The notes under the pieces: generated by a model
Database searches by the model: none
What the model saw: the letters and a program-made list of their open reading frames with translations, nothing else
What the model was told of the DNA's origin: nothing
Made by a program: the position numbers and the translations under genes
Assembly (NCBI GenBank): GCA_013177795.1
Contig: JABLXY010000001.1
Span: forward strand, 186,001-250,000
Length of the DNA: 64,000 bases
Origin: Syntrophaceae bacterium
Lineage (GTDB): Bacteria > Desulfobacterota > Syntrophia > Syntrophales > UBA2192
Direction of reading: 5' to 3'
In this document: positions 8,523 through 16,742 of the stretch, one piece after another
Layout of the letters: each line of letters starts with the position of its first letter
Position numbering within the stretch: the first letter of the stretch is position 1

Positions 8523-9399
8523 CGCGCCGGCCCCCCTTTTCGCGGATGATCCCCTCGGGTCTGAAAACCATGAAGACGATGAGCAGCAGGCCGAAGACCA
8601 TCTGCTGCAGCGGACCCAGCAGGCGCGTCCACTCCGGCGGGAGGCGCAGGAACCGCACCGACTCCTGGAAAAAGATCAGGACGACGGCGCCCACGACAGG
8701 CCCGAGGAAGGTCCCCTTGCCGCCCATGACGACGATGAGCAGCACGAGGATCGTCTCGGTGAGGGTGAAGTCGCCGGGGCTGATGAAGGTCGTGTAGTGG
8801 GCCCAGAGCACCCCTGCAAGCGCCGCGAACACGGACCCGATGACAAAGGACTTGATCTTGAACCGGAAGGCGTTCTTCCCCAGAATCTCCGCGGCCGTCT
8901 CGTCGTCGCGCACGGCCTTCAGGGCCCGGCCGAAGGGGCTCAGGACGACGAAGGACAGGACGGCGAAGGTCGCCAGCGCCATGCCCCCCGAGAGGGCGAG
9001 GTAGCCGGGCAGGGTGTCGAACACGACGCCGAAGAGCGAGGGGCGCGGGATGCCGGGGAGCCCCATGGGCCCCTTGGTCAGCCAGACCTCGTTGTTGACC
9101 ACCATCCGGAGGATCTCGCCGAAACCGAGGGTTGCGATCCCGAAGTAGTCCCCCTGGAGCTTGAGGGCGGGGATGCTGAGCAAAAACCCGCAGAGGCCGG
9201 CCAGCGCCAGGCCCGCAAGGAGACCGACGGCGAAGGGGATGCCGGAGAGGGTCAGCAGGGCCGACGTGTAGGCCCCGATGGCGAAGAAGGCCACGTGGCC
9301 GAAGTTGAACAGGCCCGTGTACCCGATCTCCACGTTCAGGCTCAGCGCGAAGATCGTGTAGATGGCGATGACGATGGCGAGGTGCAGGAGCAGGTCCAT
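8515..9399 (-). CDS. livM: Branched-chain amino acid ABC transporter, permease LivM
   Basis: 294-residue inner-membrane permease with eight or more hydrophobic segments. The N-terminal LNVEIGYTGLFNFGHVAFFA is the conserved LivM signature, and GALKAVRDDE-like sequence (here RALKAVRDDETAAEILG) is the cytosolic coupling loop that touches the ATPases. Starts one base after livH ends and overlaps livG, so the four permease/ATPase genes are one translationally coupled unit. Shorter than E. coli LivM because it lacks the extra N-terminal segments, as is common. Confidence 0.93.
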   Translation of the reverse strand: MDLLLHLAIVIAIYTIFALSLNVEIGYTGLFNFGHVAFFAIGAYTSALLTLSGIPFAVGLLAGLALAGLCGFLLSIPALKLQGDYFGIATLGFGEILRMVVNNEVWLTKGPMGLPGIPRPSLFGVVFDTLPGYLALSGGMALATFAVLSFVVLSPFGRALKAVRDDETAAEILGKNAFRFKIKSFVIGSVFAALAGVLWAHYTTFISPGDFTLTETILVLLIVVMGGKGTFLGPVVGAVVLIFFQESVRFLRLPPEWTRLLGPLQQMVFGLLLIVFMVFRPEGIIREKGGRRGD

Positions 9400-9400
9400 C

Positions 9401-10276
9401 TCAGTCGCTCCTCTCCCCGATGATGACGTAGGGGCGGGCCAGCAGGATGATCACCATGATGACGAAGGCGATGCCGTCCTTGTAGCTCGGGGAGACGAAG
9501 AGCACGCCCAGGTTTTCCGCCAGGCCGATGAGAAGCCCCCCGAGCAGCGCGCCCCAGAGGTTCCCCACGCCGCCGATGAGGGTCGCCGCGAACGCCTTGA
9601 TCAGGTTGATGACGCCCATCTCGGGGGAGAGGTTCGTGTCGAGGGCCAGGAGGATCCCCCCGATGCCCGCGAGAACCGCCGAGATGACCCATGCGGCGAG
9701 GATCGCCCGCTTCGTGTCGATGCCGGAAATCCGGGCCAGGTCCAGGTTGTCCGAGAGGGCCCGCATCGACTTGCCGAGGCGGGACTTGAAAAAGAGGACG
9801 TAGACGGCGGCCACGCAGAGAATCGTGACGGCGATGATGGCAATCTGCGGAGTCGTGAGGGTGAGGCCGAGGATGCGCATCCCGGCCGTGACCTCGAGGC
9901 CGTAGGTTCTCACCTCGGCGCCCCAGAAGAACTGTGCCGCGTTGCGCAAAAAGACGGACAGCCCCATCGCCGCGATGAGCAGCGTCAGGCGGTTGGCCCG
10001 GCGGATGTGGCGGAACACGGAGAAGTCCATCGCGATCCCGAGGCAGCCCGTGAGAGCCAGCGCGGGCGGCAGCGCGGCGTAGAGGGGCAGTCCGAAGGGC
10101 TCGCCCATGAACAGGAAGAGGAAGTAGGCCCCCCACATGATCAGCTCGCCGTGGGCGAAATTGACGAAGTTGAGCACCCCGTAGATCAGGGTGAGGCCCA
10201 TGGCGAACAGGGCATAGACGCAGCCCGCAAGGACGCCGTTGAGAGCGGTCTGGAGATAGTAGCTGATGGGATCCAT
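9401..10276 (-). CDS. livH: Branched-chain amino acid ABC transporter, permease LivH
   Basis: 291-residue permease partner of LivM. The N-terminal GCVYALFAMGLTLIYGVLNFVNFAHGELIMWGAY region is the LivH signature, and SRLGKSMRALSDNLDLARISG contains the coupling loop. IGGVGNLWGALLGGLLIG near the C-terminus is also typical. Follows livK by 75 bases that contain a strong hairpin with a T tract (10280-10317), so livH and the genes after it are expected to be expressed below livK. Confidence 0.93.
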   Translation of the reverse strand: MDPISYYLQTALNGVLAGCVYALFAMGLTLIYGVLNFVNFAHGELIMWGAYFLFLFMGEPFGLPLYAALPPALALTGCLGIAMDFSVFRHIRRANRLTLLIAAMGLSVFLRNAAQFFWGAEVRTYGLEVTAGMRILGLTLTTPQIAIIAVTILCVAAVYVLFFKSRLGKSMRALSDNLDLARISGIDTKRAILAAWVISAVLAGIGGILLALDTNLSPEMGVINLIKAFAATLIGGVGNLWGALLGGLLIGLAENLGVLFVSPSYKDGIAFVIMVIILLARPYVIIGERSD

Positions 10277-10279
10277 GCG

Positions 10280-10317
10280 AAAAAAAGGAGGTTCCGGCCG
10301 TGACGACGGCCGGAACC
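10280..10317 (-). terminator. Intercistronic terminator between livK and livH
   Basis: A perfect 12-bp stem (10306-10317 with 10290-10301, loop of four) is followed on the minus strand by TCC and a run of seven T. It lies after the livK stop and ends only a few bases before the livH ATG. Partial read-through would give the usual excess of binding protein over permease. Confidence 0.85.
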
Positions 10318-10351
10318 CTCCCGCGCAACACGATGGCTGTCTGTTTCCCGG

Positions 10352-11470
10352 TTATTTCTTGTAGTCCTCGATCTTGCCGTCTTTGACGGTCCAGATGCCG
10401 TATTCCGCGTATTTCGGGCTCCGCTCGTCATCGAAGGTCTTGTCGCCCGTGACGCCCTTGTAGCCCTTGGCGACCTGGGGCAGGGCCTTGCGGATGCCGT
10501 CGGCCGTGTAGCCTCCCTTTTCGATGGCCTTGGCGGTGAGGTAGACCATGTCGTAATTGTAGTCGCCGAAGATGGGGATCTTGTCGTCGCCGTATTTCTT
10601 CTTGTACGCCTCCTTGAAGGCCTGGTAGGCCTTCGTGTTCTGCGGCACCGAGGGGTATGTGCCGATCACGCCCTCGGCGGCCTTGCCGGCCAGCTCCACC
10701 ATCTTGGGGGCCCTCGCGGCCGAGCCGCAGAGCCACTGGGTCTTGATGCCCATCTCGAAGGCCTGCTTGAACTGCACGGCGCCCTCGTTGATGTAGGTCA
10801 GGTTGACGATGGCGGGCGGGTTGCCCTTGCTGGCACGGAGGAGCTCCGTGCGGTAGTCCGTCTTCTTCTCGTCGTAGGGGATGAGGTCCGTCACCGTGCC
10901 GCCCATCTTCTTGTACGCGTCCACGAAGGCGTTCTTCAGACCCAGGCCCCAGTCGTTGTTCACATACATCACGGGCACCTTCTTGTAGCCCTTGCTCATG
11001 GCGAGCTTGGCCAGGTGCGGTCCCTGCAGGGTGTCGGAGGGGAAGACCCGGAAGATGTAATCGCCCGCCCGGGTCAGTCCCACGGCCGCGCCCTGGGCGG
11101 AGATCAGGACGACCTTGTTCTCCTGGGCGACGGGGGCCGTGGCCATGAAGTTCGAGCTGCCCGCAGGCCCGAAGATCACGGGGACCTTGTCCACGGTGAT
11201 GAGTTTGCGGACCGCCGTGACGCAGTCCTTCGGGTTGCTCTTGTTGTCCTCGTAGACGATCTCGATTTTCTTGCCCTTGATCCCGCCCTTGGCGTTGATC
11301 TCCTCGACGGCGAGATCGACACACTTCTTGAAGCCCTCGCCGTAGACGGCGATGCTGCCCGAGAGGGCGAAGGCGGCGCCGATCTTTATGGTGTCGGCAG
11401 CCCGGGCGGGCGGGGCGGCCGCAGTGGAGACAACCGCGATGACGGCAACAAGCGCGGCGAGCTTTTTCAT
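10352..11470 (-). CDS. livK: Periplasmic substrate-binding protein of the liv transporter
   Basis: 372 residues from the ATG at 11470, which has GGAGG seven bases upstream; a longer reading from 11503 would put residues before the signal peptide. MKKLAALVAVIAVVSTAAA and the following PPARA form a Sec signal peptide with cleavage near ARA-AD. The mature protein begins DTIKIGAAFALSGSIAVYGE, typical of type I periplasmic-binding LivK/LivJ proteins, and the second lobe contains IPIFGDYNYDMVYLTAKAIE. Captures the ligand for LivHMGF. Promoter at 11500-11528, terminator at 10280-10317. Ligand specificity cannot be read. Confidence 0.92.
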   Translation of the reverse strand: MKKLAALVAVIAVVSTAAAPPARAADTIKIGAAFALSGSIAVYGEGFKKCVDLAVEEINAKGGIKGKKIEIVYEDNKSNPKDCVTAVRKLITVDKVPVIFGPAGSSNFMATAPVAQENKVVLISAQGAAVGLTRAGDYIFRVFPSDTLQGPHLAKLAMSKGYKKVPVMYVNNDWGLGLKNAFVDAYKKMGGTVTDLIPYDEKKTDYRTELLRASKGNPPAIVNLTYINEGAVQFKQAFEMGIKTQWLCGSAARAPKMVELAGKAAEGVIGTYPSVPQNTKAYQAFKEAYKKKYGDDKIPIFGDYNYDMVYLTAKAIEKGGYTADGIRKALPQVAKGYKGVTGDKTFDDERSPKYAEYGIWTVKDGKIEDYKK

Positions 11471-11499
11471 GACCTGACCTCCAGGGTGAAATCCCGGTT

Positions 11500-11528
11500 T
11501 CAATATAAGGAAAGGCCGGGAGTGTCAA
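11500..11528 (-). promoter_or_regulatory. Probable promoter of the liv operon
   Basis: On the minus strand: TTGACA (11528-11523), 17-base spacer, TATTGA (11505-11500), 30 bases from the livK start. An alternative TATATT lies two bases closer to the -35. Confidence 0.6.
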
Positions 11529-11634
11529 CAGAAAACTGGGACCGGGCGCCGGGGCATTCCCCCTGCACCGGCACGTTGATCCGTGGTATCATGCGCTCCG
11601 TGTCGAGAAAGCGAATCGAAAAGGAGGGGACACC

Positions 11635-12012
11635 ATGAAGACCATCGTGGCATCCGCCGAGGCTCCCGCGGCGATCGGGCCCTATTCGCAGGCCGTACGG
11701 TACGGGAACCTGCTGTTCGTGTCGGGGACGCTGGGGATGGACCCGAAGACGGGTGACCTGGCCGGACCCGGGATTGAAGCGCAGGCCGCCCGGGCCCTGG
11801 AGAACCTCAAGGCCATCGTCGGGGCGGCCGGCATGACACTTGGGAACGTGCTGAAATCGACGGTGTTTTTGCGGGACATGAGCGATTTTGCGGCCTTCAA
11901 CGCGATCTACGCGCGGTATTTCCCCGCCGACCCGCCCGCCCGTGAGACCGTCCAGGTGGCCCGGCTTCCCAAGGATGCCGCCGTCGAGATCTCCGTGATC
12001 TGCGGGGCCTGA
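11635..12012 (+). CDS. ridA: RidA family enamine/imine deaminase
   Basis: 125 residues, the normal RidA length. Hydrolyses reactive 2-aminoacrylate and related enamines released by PLP enzymes to keto acids and ammonia. The N-terminal APAAIGPYSQAVRYGNLLFVSG and the C-terminal RETVQVARLPKDAAVEISVI signatures are intact, including the active-site Arg in the latter. AAGGAGGGG precedes the ATG. Divergent from livK and convergent with the CoA-transferase gene; transcribed alone. Confidence 0.95.
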   Translation: MKTIVASAEAPAAIGPYSQAVRYGNLLFVSGTLGMDPKTGDLAGPGIEAQAARALENLKAIVGAAGMTLGNVLKSTVFLRDMSDFAAFNAIYARYFPADPPARETVQVARLPKDAAVEISVICGA

Positions 12013-12034
12013 AATCTCTGTTTTCACGAGGGCT

Positions 12035-12062
12035 GGGGCGGGCGCGGCACCCGCCCCCCTTT
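12035..12062 (+). terminator. Probable weak terminator of ridA
   Basis: Stem GGGGCGGG (12035-12042) with CCCGCCCC (12050-12057), then CCTTTG. The T run is short, so termination may be partial. First of a chain of hairpins that continues to about 12250. Confidence 0.45.
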
Positions 12063-12120
12063 GCAGGCCCTCACGGATGCGGTGTGCCGCACAGGCGTCA
12101 CCGGGTGAACAGGGAACGGC

Positions 12121-12176
12121 CGCATCCCTCTCCGGCGGGACGGAGGGAGGTGTTGTCCCATCCGGAAAGGGATGCG
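12121..12176. other. Long stem-loop in the ridA/CoA-transferase convergent gap
   Basis: A 15-bp arm at 12121-12135 pairs with 12162-12176 with one mismatch. Inside it, GGGAC (12137-12141) pairs with GTCCC (12155-12159). Smaller hairpins flank it: TGCGG/CCGCA (12078-12091), the 12-base palindrome CCTCTCGAGAGG (12199-12210), and CCTC/GAGG (12233-12248). No gene lies in 12013-12284. It could be a bidirectional termination region or a small structured RNA. Confidence 0.5.
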
Positions 12177-12284
12177 GGTGCCCTGGCAAGACGCCGACCC
12201 TCTCGAGAGGAGGTGTAACGTGCCCGCTCCCCTAACCTCTTTCGGGAGGAATGGGGAGTCGCAGAGGGGCCGTTACGAAGAAGG

Positions 12285-13655
12285 TCAGCGGTGAAATGAC
12301 ATGACCGCGGCCATTTCGTTTCGCTTCCTGTTGGAGCGCCGCCAGATCCCCATCTTTTCCGCCTCGCGGACAAGCTCGTCCCTGAAATCCGGGTGCGCGA
12401 TCGATATCAGGGCCTCGGCCCGTTCCCACGTCGATTTGCCCTTGAGGTTCACGATGCCGTACTCCGTCACGACGTAGGACACCAGCGATCGTGGATCCGT
12501 GACGATGGATCCATCCCTCAGCAGCGGCTTGATACGCGAGACGACTGTGCCCTTCTTCTCGAAGGTGGAGCTCATGCACAGAAACGCCTTGCCGCCCTTC
12601 GAGCGGTACGCGCCGTAGGTGAAATCCACCTGGCCGCCCGTGCCGCTGATGTGCCGAGTCCCGGAAGACTCCGAGCAGACCTGGCCGAACAGATCGATCT
12701 CCACGCAGTTGTTGATGGCGACGAAATTGTCGTTCTGTGCGATCACGAAGGGGTCGTTCGTGTAGTTCACGGGGTAGGACGCGCACATCGGGTTGCGGTC
12801 GAGGAAGTCATAGCAGGCCTTCGAACCCAGGCAGAACGTGTAGGCGATCTTGCCGCGATCCGTCGCTTTGCGGCCGCCCGTCACACGGCCCGCCAAGGCC
12901 ATTTCCATCATGGAGTCACAGAACATCTCCGTGTGAATGCCCAGGTCCTTCAGATCCGACCGGGCGATCATGGAGCCCACGGCATTCGGCATGCCGCCGA
13001 TGCCAAGCTGGATGCAGCAGCCGTCCCGCAGTTCTCCCACGATGAGCGAAGCGATCTTGCGGTCCACCTCGCTCGGCTCGACAGGGGGGAGCTCCGGCAC
13101 CTCCCAATCGCTCTCGACGATCTGGTTCACCTCGGAGATGTGGACATTCTCCTCGCGGCCGCCGAGGCACACGGGGAGCCGGGGATTGACCTCGACGATG
13201 ATCGTCTTCGCCCTGTCGCAGACGGCGCGGGCGTGGGAGTTCGACAAACTGAAGTTGAAGTAGCCGTTGCGGTCCATGGGTGCCACGGGCAACATCGCCA
13301 CGTCAACCTGACAGTTCTCACGGTAGTAGCGGGGCACCTCGTGGTAGAGGATGGGAACGAACCAGCATAACCCTTGGTCGTGGGCCTTGCGGTCATGCCC
13401 GCTGAAGTGGAGGTTGTGATAGACGAAATGCTCCGTCGTCGGGTCGGCCTTGACCGTCTCGGGGATCCCCACGGCCCGGGTCGTGGCGCGGATCTTCACG
13501 TCCCAGAGCTCGTCCACTCGGGCCGCGAGGGCCTTGTCGAGCGCGACGGCCGATACGGCGAACTGCCCGTATTCCACCCAATCCCCCGAACGGACCACCC
13601 GGACGGCCTCCTCGGGCGTCACGAGTTTCTTCCGGTATTCCTCGGCATGGCGCAT
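12285..13655 (-). CDS. Acetyl-CoA hydrolase/transferase family protein (butyryl- or 4-hydroxybutyrate-type CoA-transferase)
   Basis: 456 residues from the ATG at 13655, which has TAGGAGGA eight bases upstream. Class I-related CoA-transferase of the acetyl-CoA hydrolase/transferase family, which moves CoA between an acyl-CoA and acetate. Features in order: [24 protein letters not shown] (the Glu here is the likely covalent thioester nucleophile, by analogy with 4-hydroxybutyrate CoA-transferase), [17 protein letters not shown], and SGTGGQVDF, the CoA-binding GGQ motif. Its start lies 13 bases after the acyl-CoA dehydrogenase stop, so the two probably act in one short-chain acid pathway such as activation and beta-oxidation of butyrate-like acids. 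Substrate is inferred. Confidence 0.88.
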   Translation of the reverse strand: MRHAEEYRKKLVTPEEAVRVVRSGDWVEYGQFAVSAVALDKALAARVDELWDVKIRATTRAVGIPETVKADPTTEHFVYHNLHFSGHDRKAHDQGLCWFVPILYHEVPRYYRENCQVDVAMLPVAPMDRNGYFNFSLSNSHARAVCDRAKTIIVEVNPRLPVCLGGREENVHISEVNQIVESDWEVPELPPVEPSEVDRKIASLIVGELRDGCCIQLGIGGMPNAVGSMIARSDLKDLGIHTEMFCDSMMEMALAGRVTGGRKATDRGKIAYTFCLGSKACYDFLDRNPMCASYPVNYTNDPFVIAQNDNFVAINNCVEIDLFGQVCSESSGTRHISGTGGQVDFTYGAYRSKGGKAFLCMSSTFEKKGTVVSRIKPLLRDGSIVTDPRSLVSYVVTEYGIVNLKGKSTWERAEALISIAHPDFRDELVREAEKMGIWRRSNRKRNEMAAVMSFHR

Positions 13656-13668
13656 GGATCGAATCCTC

Positions 13669-14811
13669 CTACCGCAGCAGCTTGCGGGCGATGACGACGC
13701 GCTGGATCTCGTTGGTGCCCTCGTAGATCTGGCAGATCTTGGCGTCCCGCATGTGGCGCTCCGCCGGGTACTCCTTGCAGTAGCCGTAGCCGCCGAAGAT
13801 CTGGACGCCCTCGATGGCGGCCCGCATGGCCACATCCGAGGCGTACATCTTCGCCATGGCGGACTCCTTCTCGTAGTCCATGTCGTTGTCCTCCATCCAG
13901 GCCGCTTTCAGCAGCAGCAGCTCCGCCGCCTCGAGCTCCGTCGCCATGTCGGCGAGCTTGAACTGGATGGCCTGGAAGGAGGCGATGGGCTTGCCGAACT
14001 GCACGCGCTCCTTGGCGTAGTTCAGCGCGTCCTCCAGGGCCGCCTTGCCGATACCGCAGGCCTGGGAGCCGATCCCGATGCGGCCGCAGTCGAGGCCCAT
14101 CATCATCTGCTTGAACCCCTGGCCGACCTTGCCCAGCAGGTTCTCCGCCGGGACCTCGGCGTCCTCGAACACCAGCTCCGCCGTCCCCGAGGCCAGGATG
14201 CCCATCTTCTCCTCGATCTTGCCCAGCGAGAAGCCCTTGGTCTCCTTGAGGTCGACGATGAAGTTCACGACGCCCTTGTAGCCGAGCGACGGGTCCGTCG
14301 TGGCGGCCAGCACGCAGTAGCGGGCCACGTTGCCGTTGGTGATGAAACGCTTCGTGCCGTTGATGATGTACTTGTCGCCCTTGAGGATGGCGCGGCAGGC
14401 CAGCGACGCCGCGTCGGAGCCCGCGTTGGCCTCCGTCAGGGCGTAGCAGCCCTCGACCTTGCCGCTCGCCACGGGCGTGAGGTACTTGAGCTTCTGCTCG
14501 TGGGTCCCGAAGGTCTTCACGGGGTAGCCGTAGAGCGAGTTGTTGACGGAGACGATGACGCCGCAGCTCGCGCAGGCCTTGGAGATCGCGATCATCGCAT
14601 GGACGTAGGTCACGTTGTCCATGCCGGCCCCGCCGTACTCCGTGGGGATCGCAACACCCATGACGCCCATCTCGCCCAGGGCCCGGCAGATCTCCTCCGG
14701 GTGCCGGTGGGTCCTGTCCAGCTCCGCCGCAATGGGCTTGATCTTCGTCTCGGCGAACTTGGTTACCTGGTCCTTCACCATCTGTTGCTCTTCGGTCAGT
14801 GCGAAATTCAT
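13669..14811 (-). CDS. Acyl-CoA dehydrogenase, short-chain/butyryl-CoA type
   Basis: 380-residue FAD enzyme catalysing alpha,beta-dehydrogenation of an acyl-Co[21 protein letters not shown] begins the N-terminal helical domain, [16 protein letters not shown] is the first FAD/substrate signature, and [20 protein letters not shown] at the C-terminus carries the likely catalytic base (the Glu of YEGT, as in short-chain members). The ATG follows AAAGGGG. First gene of a two-gene unit with the CoA-transferase. No electron-transfer flavoprotein genes are in the window, so its electron acceptor is encoded elsewhere. An inverted repeat TCCCG-N6-CGGGA at 14836-14851 could be an operator. Confidence 0.93.
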   Translation of the reverse strand: MNFALTEEQQMVKDQVTKFAETKIKPIAAELDRTHRHPEEICRALGEMGVMGVAIPTEYGGAGMDNVTYVHAMIAISKACASCGVIVSVNNSLYGYPVKTFGTHEQKLKYLTPVASGKVEGCYALTEANAGSDAASLACRAILKGDKYIINGTKRFITNGNVARYCVLAATTDPSLGYKGVVNFIVDLKETKGFSLGKIEEKMGILASGTAELVFEDAEVPAENLLGKVGQGFKQMMMGLDCGRIGIGSQACGIGKAALEDALNYAKERVQFGKPIASFQAIQFKLADMATELEAAELLLLKAAWMEDNDMDYEKESAMAKMYASDVAMRAAIEGVQIFGGYGYCKEYPAERHMRDAKICQIYEGTNEIQRVVIARKLLR

Positions 14812-15343
14812 AACCTATACCCCTTTGAAGTAGTTTTCCCGTATATCCGGGAACGAGTTGTAACGCTTTCGAATTTGCATGTGTCGTGAGAGACGGCGCC
14901 CGACTTGTTCGGGCATCGGGACATCCGCGTTCCCCAGACGGGCTCACCAAGGCTGCGTGCTTCGGCAGCAGCGTGAAACCGGCCGCTGTCGTCCGGGCTC
15001 CATGTTCTGAAGTCGCAACACGCCGGACCTGCAGCCGCACGCATGCGTCAATCGCGGCATTCGGCAACCCGTGGAAACGGCAGACGGCTCAAACCGGGGG
15101 AGCCAAGAGATCCCTGGTGTGATTCTAGGAAGCGATGACCTCCGTTGTTCGACGTCCGGGCGTGAGAACGCAACGCCAGGAAGCCAGGCCGAAGGACACT
15201 CGAACGCGTCTGGGGAGCCGCCGAAGGGGCCTTCGGTTCGGGTGGACGGCCTGACGTCCGATAACGGTGTGCAATCTAAGGCAGCACGGCGGGAAGGGCA
15301 ATAGGATACGAACGAATATGAAGTGTATATGAAAAATATACAG
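14812..15343. other. Regulatory gap between the PAS-LuxR gene and the acyl-CoA dehydrogenase gene
   Basis: 532 bases without a gene I can support. It contains the inverted repeat TCCCG-TATATC-CGGGA (14836-14851) just upstream of the dehydrogenase start, the perfect palindrome CCGAAGG-GG-CCTTCGG (15221-15236), and an AT-rich GTATAT-GAAAA-ATATAC hairpin directly after the PAS-LuxR stop. Short open frames in it have no recognisable features. Confidence 0.4.
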
Positions 15344-16645
15344 TCATTCCAGCGAAGCGAGGTACGTGCGGAGATTGAGCTTCTTGCCTGTGACGGCGAG
15401 CTTCTTTCGGATGCGGTTGCGGTGGAGGGCGACCGTTGCAGGCGAGACGCCAAGCAGCTCTCCAATCTCCTTGCTCGTCCGCCCTTCCTTGACGAGATTG
15501 GCCACCTGGAGTTCCTTGGGGGTGAGGTTGAGAACCTTCGAGGAGAGCCGCTGGGAGAAGGGCGACATGATGCTCAACAGGTTCGACTCCAGGACCTTGA
15601 CGCAGGAGCGTTCCTGCTCGCCGAGACGGCCTGTCTTGAGCTTGGCGAGATAGGGAATCACGAGGTGCTTGATGTTGCCAAGCACCTTTTCCTCCATGTC
15701 GCGCTGGTCCTGATCGCGCTGCTTGAGCAGGACCCTCAGGGCCGTGTTCATCTCCTCGAGGGTACGCGATTTGGCCTGGATCTCCCGCTCACGCCGGATC
15801 AACGCCTTCTGCTGTCGTTTCAGCTCCGTGATGTCGGCGTGGGAGGAGACGCTGCGGCGGGTCCCCGGGATCATGGAGATCGTGACGAGAACGTCCTTTG
15901 TTTCCCCTTTCCGGTTGACGAATCGGAACTCGTACCGGCTCGGGGCCGCGCCGGGATCCCGGCGCCTGAGATTGTGGTACTGCAGCATCCGTTGGCGTTC
16001 CTTTTCTTCCGCAAATTCCAACCAGCTGCGCTTTCCTTCCCAGTACTCCTTGGGCGCCCCGTAGAGGCGTTCGAACTCCGAGTTGACGAGGGCAACGGTT
16101 GTATCCTCCTCGATGATGATCGTGGCCGTGCCTGTCGTCTCGAAGATGGTGCGGTAGAGAGTCTCCGATTCGCGGAGCTTCTCTTCCATGCATTTGCGGT
16201 CGGTGATGTCCATGAAATGGCCGAAGACGGCGGGCCTGCCCGAGTAGGTGATCGGCGTGACCGCCTCCATCACCCAACGGACGTCGCCCGCTCGGGTGAC
16301 GATGCGGAACTCGTGGGCCGTCATGCGCTTCCCCAGGAGCATCTCCCGTGCCATCCGTCGGGCCGTTGCCACGTCCTCGGGGTGGATGAGGCTGTCGGCC
16401 CGACGCCCCTCGAGTTCTTCGATCGCGTAGCCGGAAACGGAGGCAACGATAGGGTTGACGCGCACGAACAGGCCGTTCTGGGCCACGTACATCCCCACGA
16501 AAGACTTTTCGGTGAGAGTCCTGAAGATGTGGTCGCTGCCTCGGGGTCGCGAGGGTGAGGGGAGGTCAGCCTCGGGCTGCGTTTGGCGTTCTGCGGCAGG
16601 GATCGTTTTTTCGCCTGGCTTCATGGGTTGATTGAGTTGACGCAC
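15344..16645 (-). CDS. PAS-domain sensor with C-terminal LuxR-type DNA-binding domain
   Basis: 433 residues from a GTG at 16645 (AGGAAA nine bases upstream); an ATG at 16624 would remove seven. Two PAS domains (about 50-165 and 170-290): the first has AQNGLFVRVNPIVASVSGYA and ends in GHFMDITDRKCMEEKLRESE, the second has TATIIIEEDTTVALVNSEFE and ends in SSHADITELKRQQKALIRRE. A coiled-coil linker follows, then a LuxR/GerE helix-turn-helix (about 370-433): LTPKELQVANLVKEGRTSKE and VSPATVALHRNRIRKKL. No receiver or kinase domain, so it probably binds a small ligand directly. It lies upstream of the acyl-CoA dehydrogenase genes on the same strand; regulation of them is inference. Confidence 0.85.
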   Translation of the reverse strand: MRQLNQPMKPGEKTIPAAERQTQPEADLPSPSRPRGSDHIFRTLTEKSFVGMYVAQNGLFVRVNPIVASVSGYAIEELEGRRADSLIHPEDVATARRMAREMLLGKRMTAHEFRIVTRAGDVRWVMEAVTPITYSGRPAVFGHFMDITDRKCMEEKLRESETLYRTIFETTGTATIIIEEDTTVALVNSEFERLYGAPKEYWEGKRSWLEFAEEKERQRMLQYHNLRRRDPGAAPSRYEFRFVNRKGETKDVLVTISMIPGTRRSVSSHADITELKRQQKALIRREREIQAKSRTLEEMNTALRVLLKQRDQDQRDMEEKVLGNIKHLVIPYLAKLKTGRLGEQERSCVKVLESNLLSIMSPFSQRLSSKVLNLTPKELQVANLVKEGRTSKEIGELLGVSPATVALHRNRIRKKLAVTGKKLNLRTYLASLE

Positions 16646-16698
16646 CGGGCCACGTTTCCTGAAAAGGCCTGGTCGTCCTTCAAAAAAGCAACGGACTT

Positions 16699-16727
16699 AC
16701 TGTAAAAGAGATTCGGCGGCCTGTCAA
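16699..16727 (-). promoter_or_regulatory. Promoter of the PAS-LuxR gene
   Basis: On the minus strand: TTGACA (16727-16722), 17-base spacer, TACAGT (16704-16699). The IS copy begins 15 bases upstream of the -35 box, so the core promoter survives but anything further upstream has been displaced. Confidence 0.7.
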
Positions 16728-16742
16728 GGTAAGGCACCGTAT

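Noticed and set aside
12061-12240. Cobalamin or other known riboswitch
   Set aside because: A CAGGGAAC string and a CCTGGCAAGACGCCG string loosely recall a B12 element, but the order and conserved boxes do not fit, and no gene on either strand lies downstream.
14886-15304. Small genes in the gap upstream of the acyl-CoA dehydrogenase gene
   Set aside because: Short frames of 77-78 codons without Shine-Dalgarno sites, domains or favourable composition.
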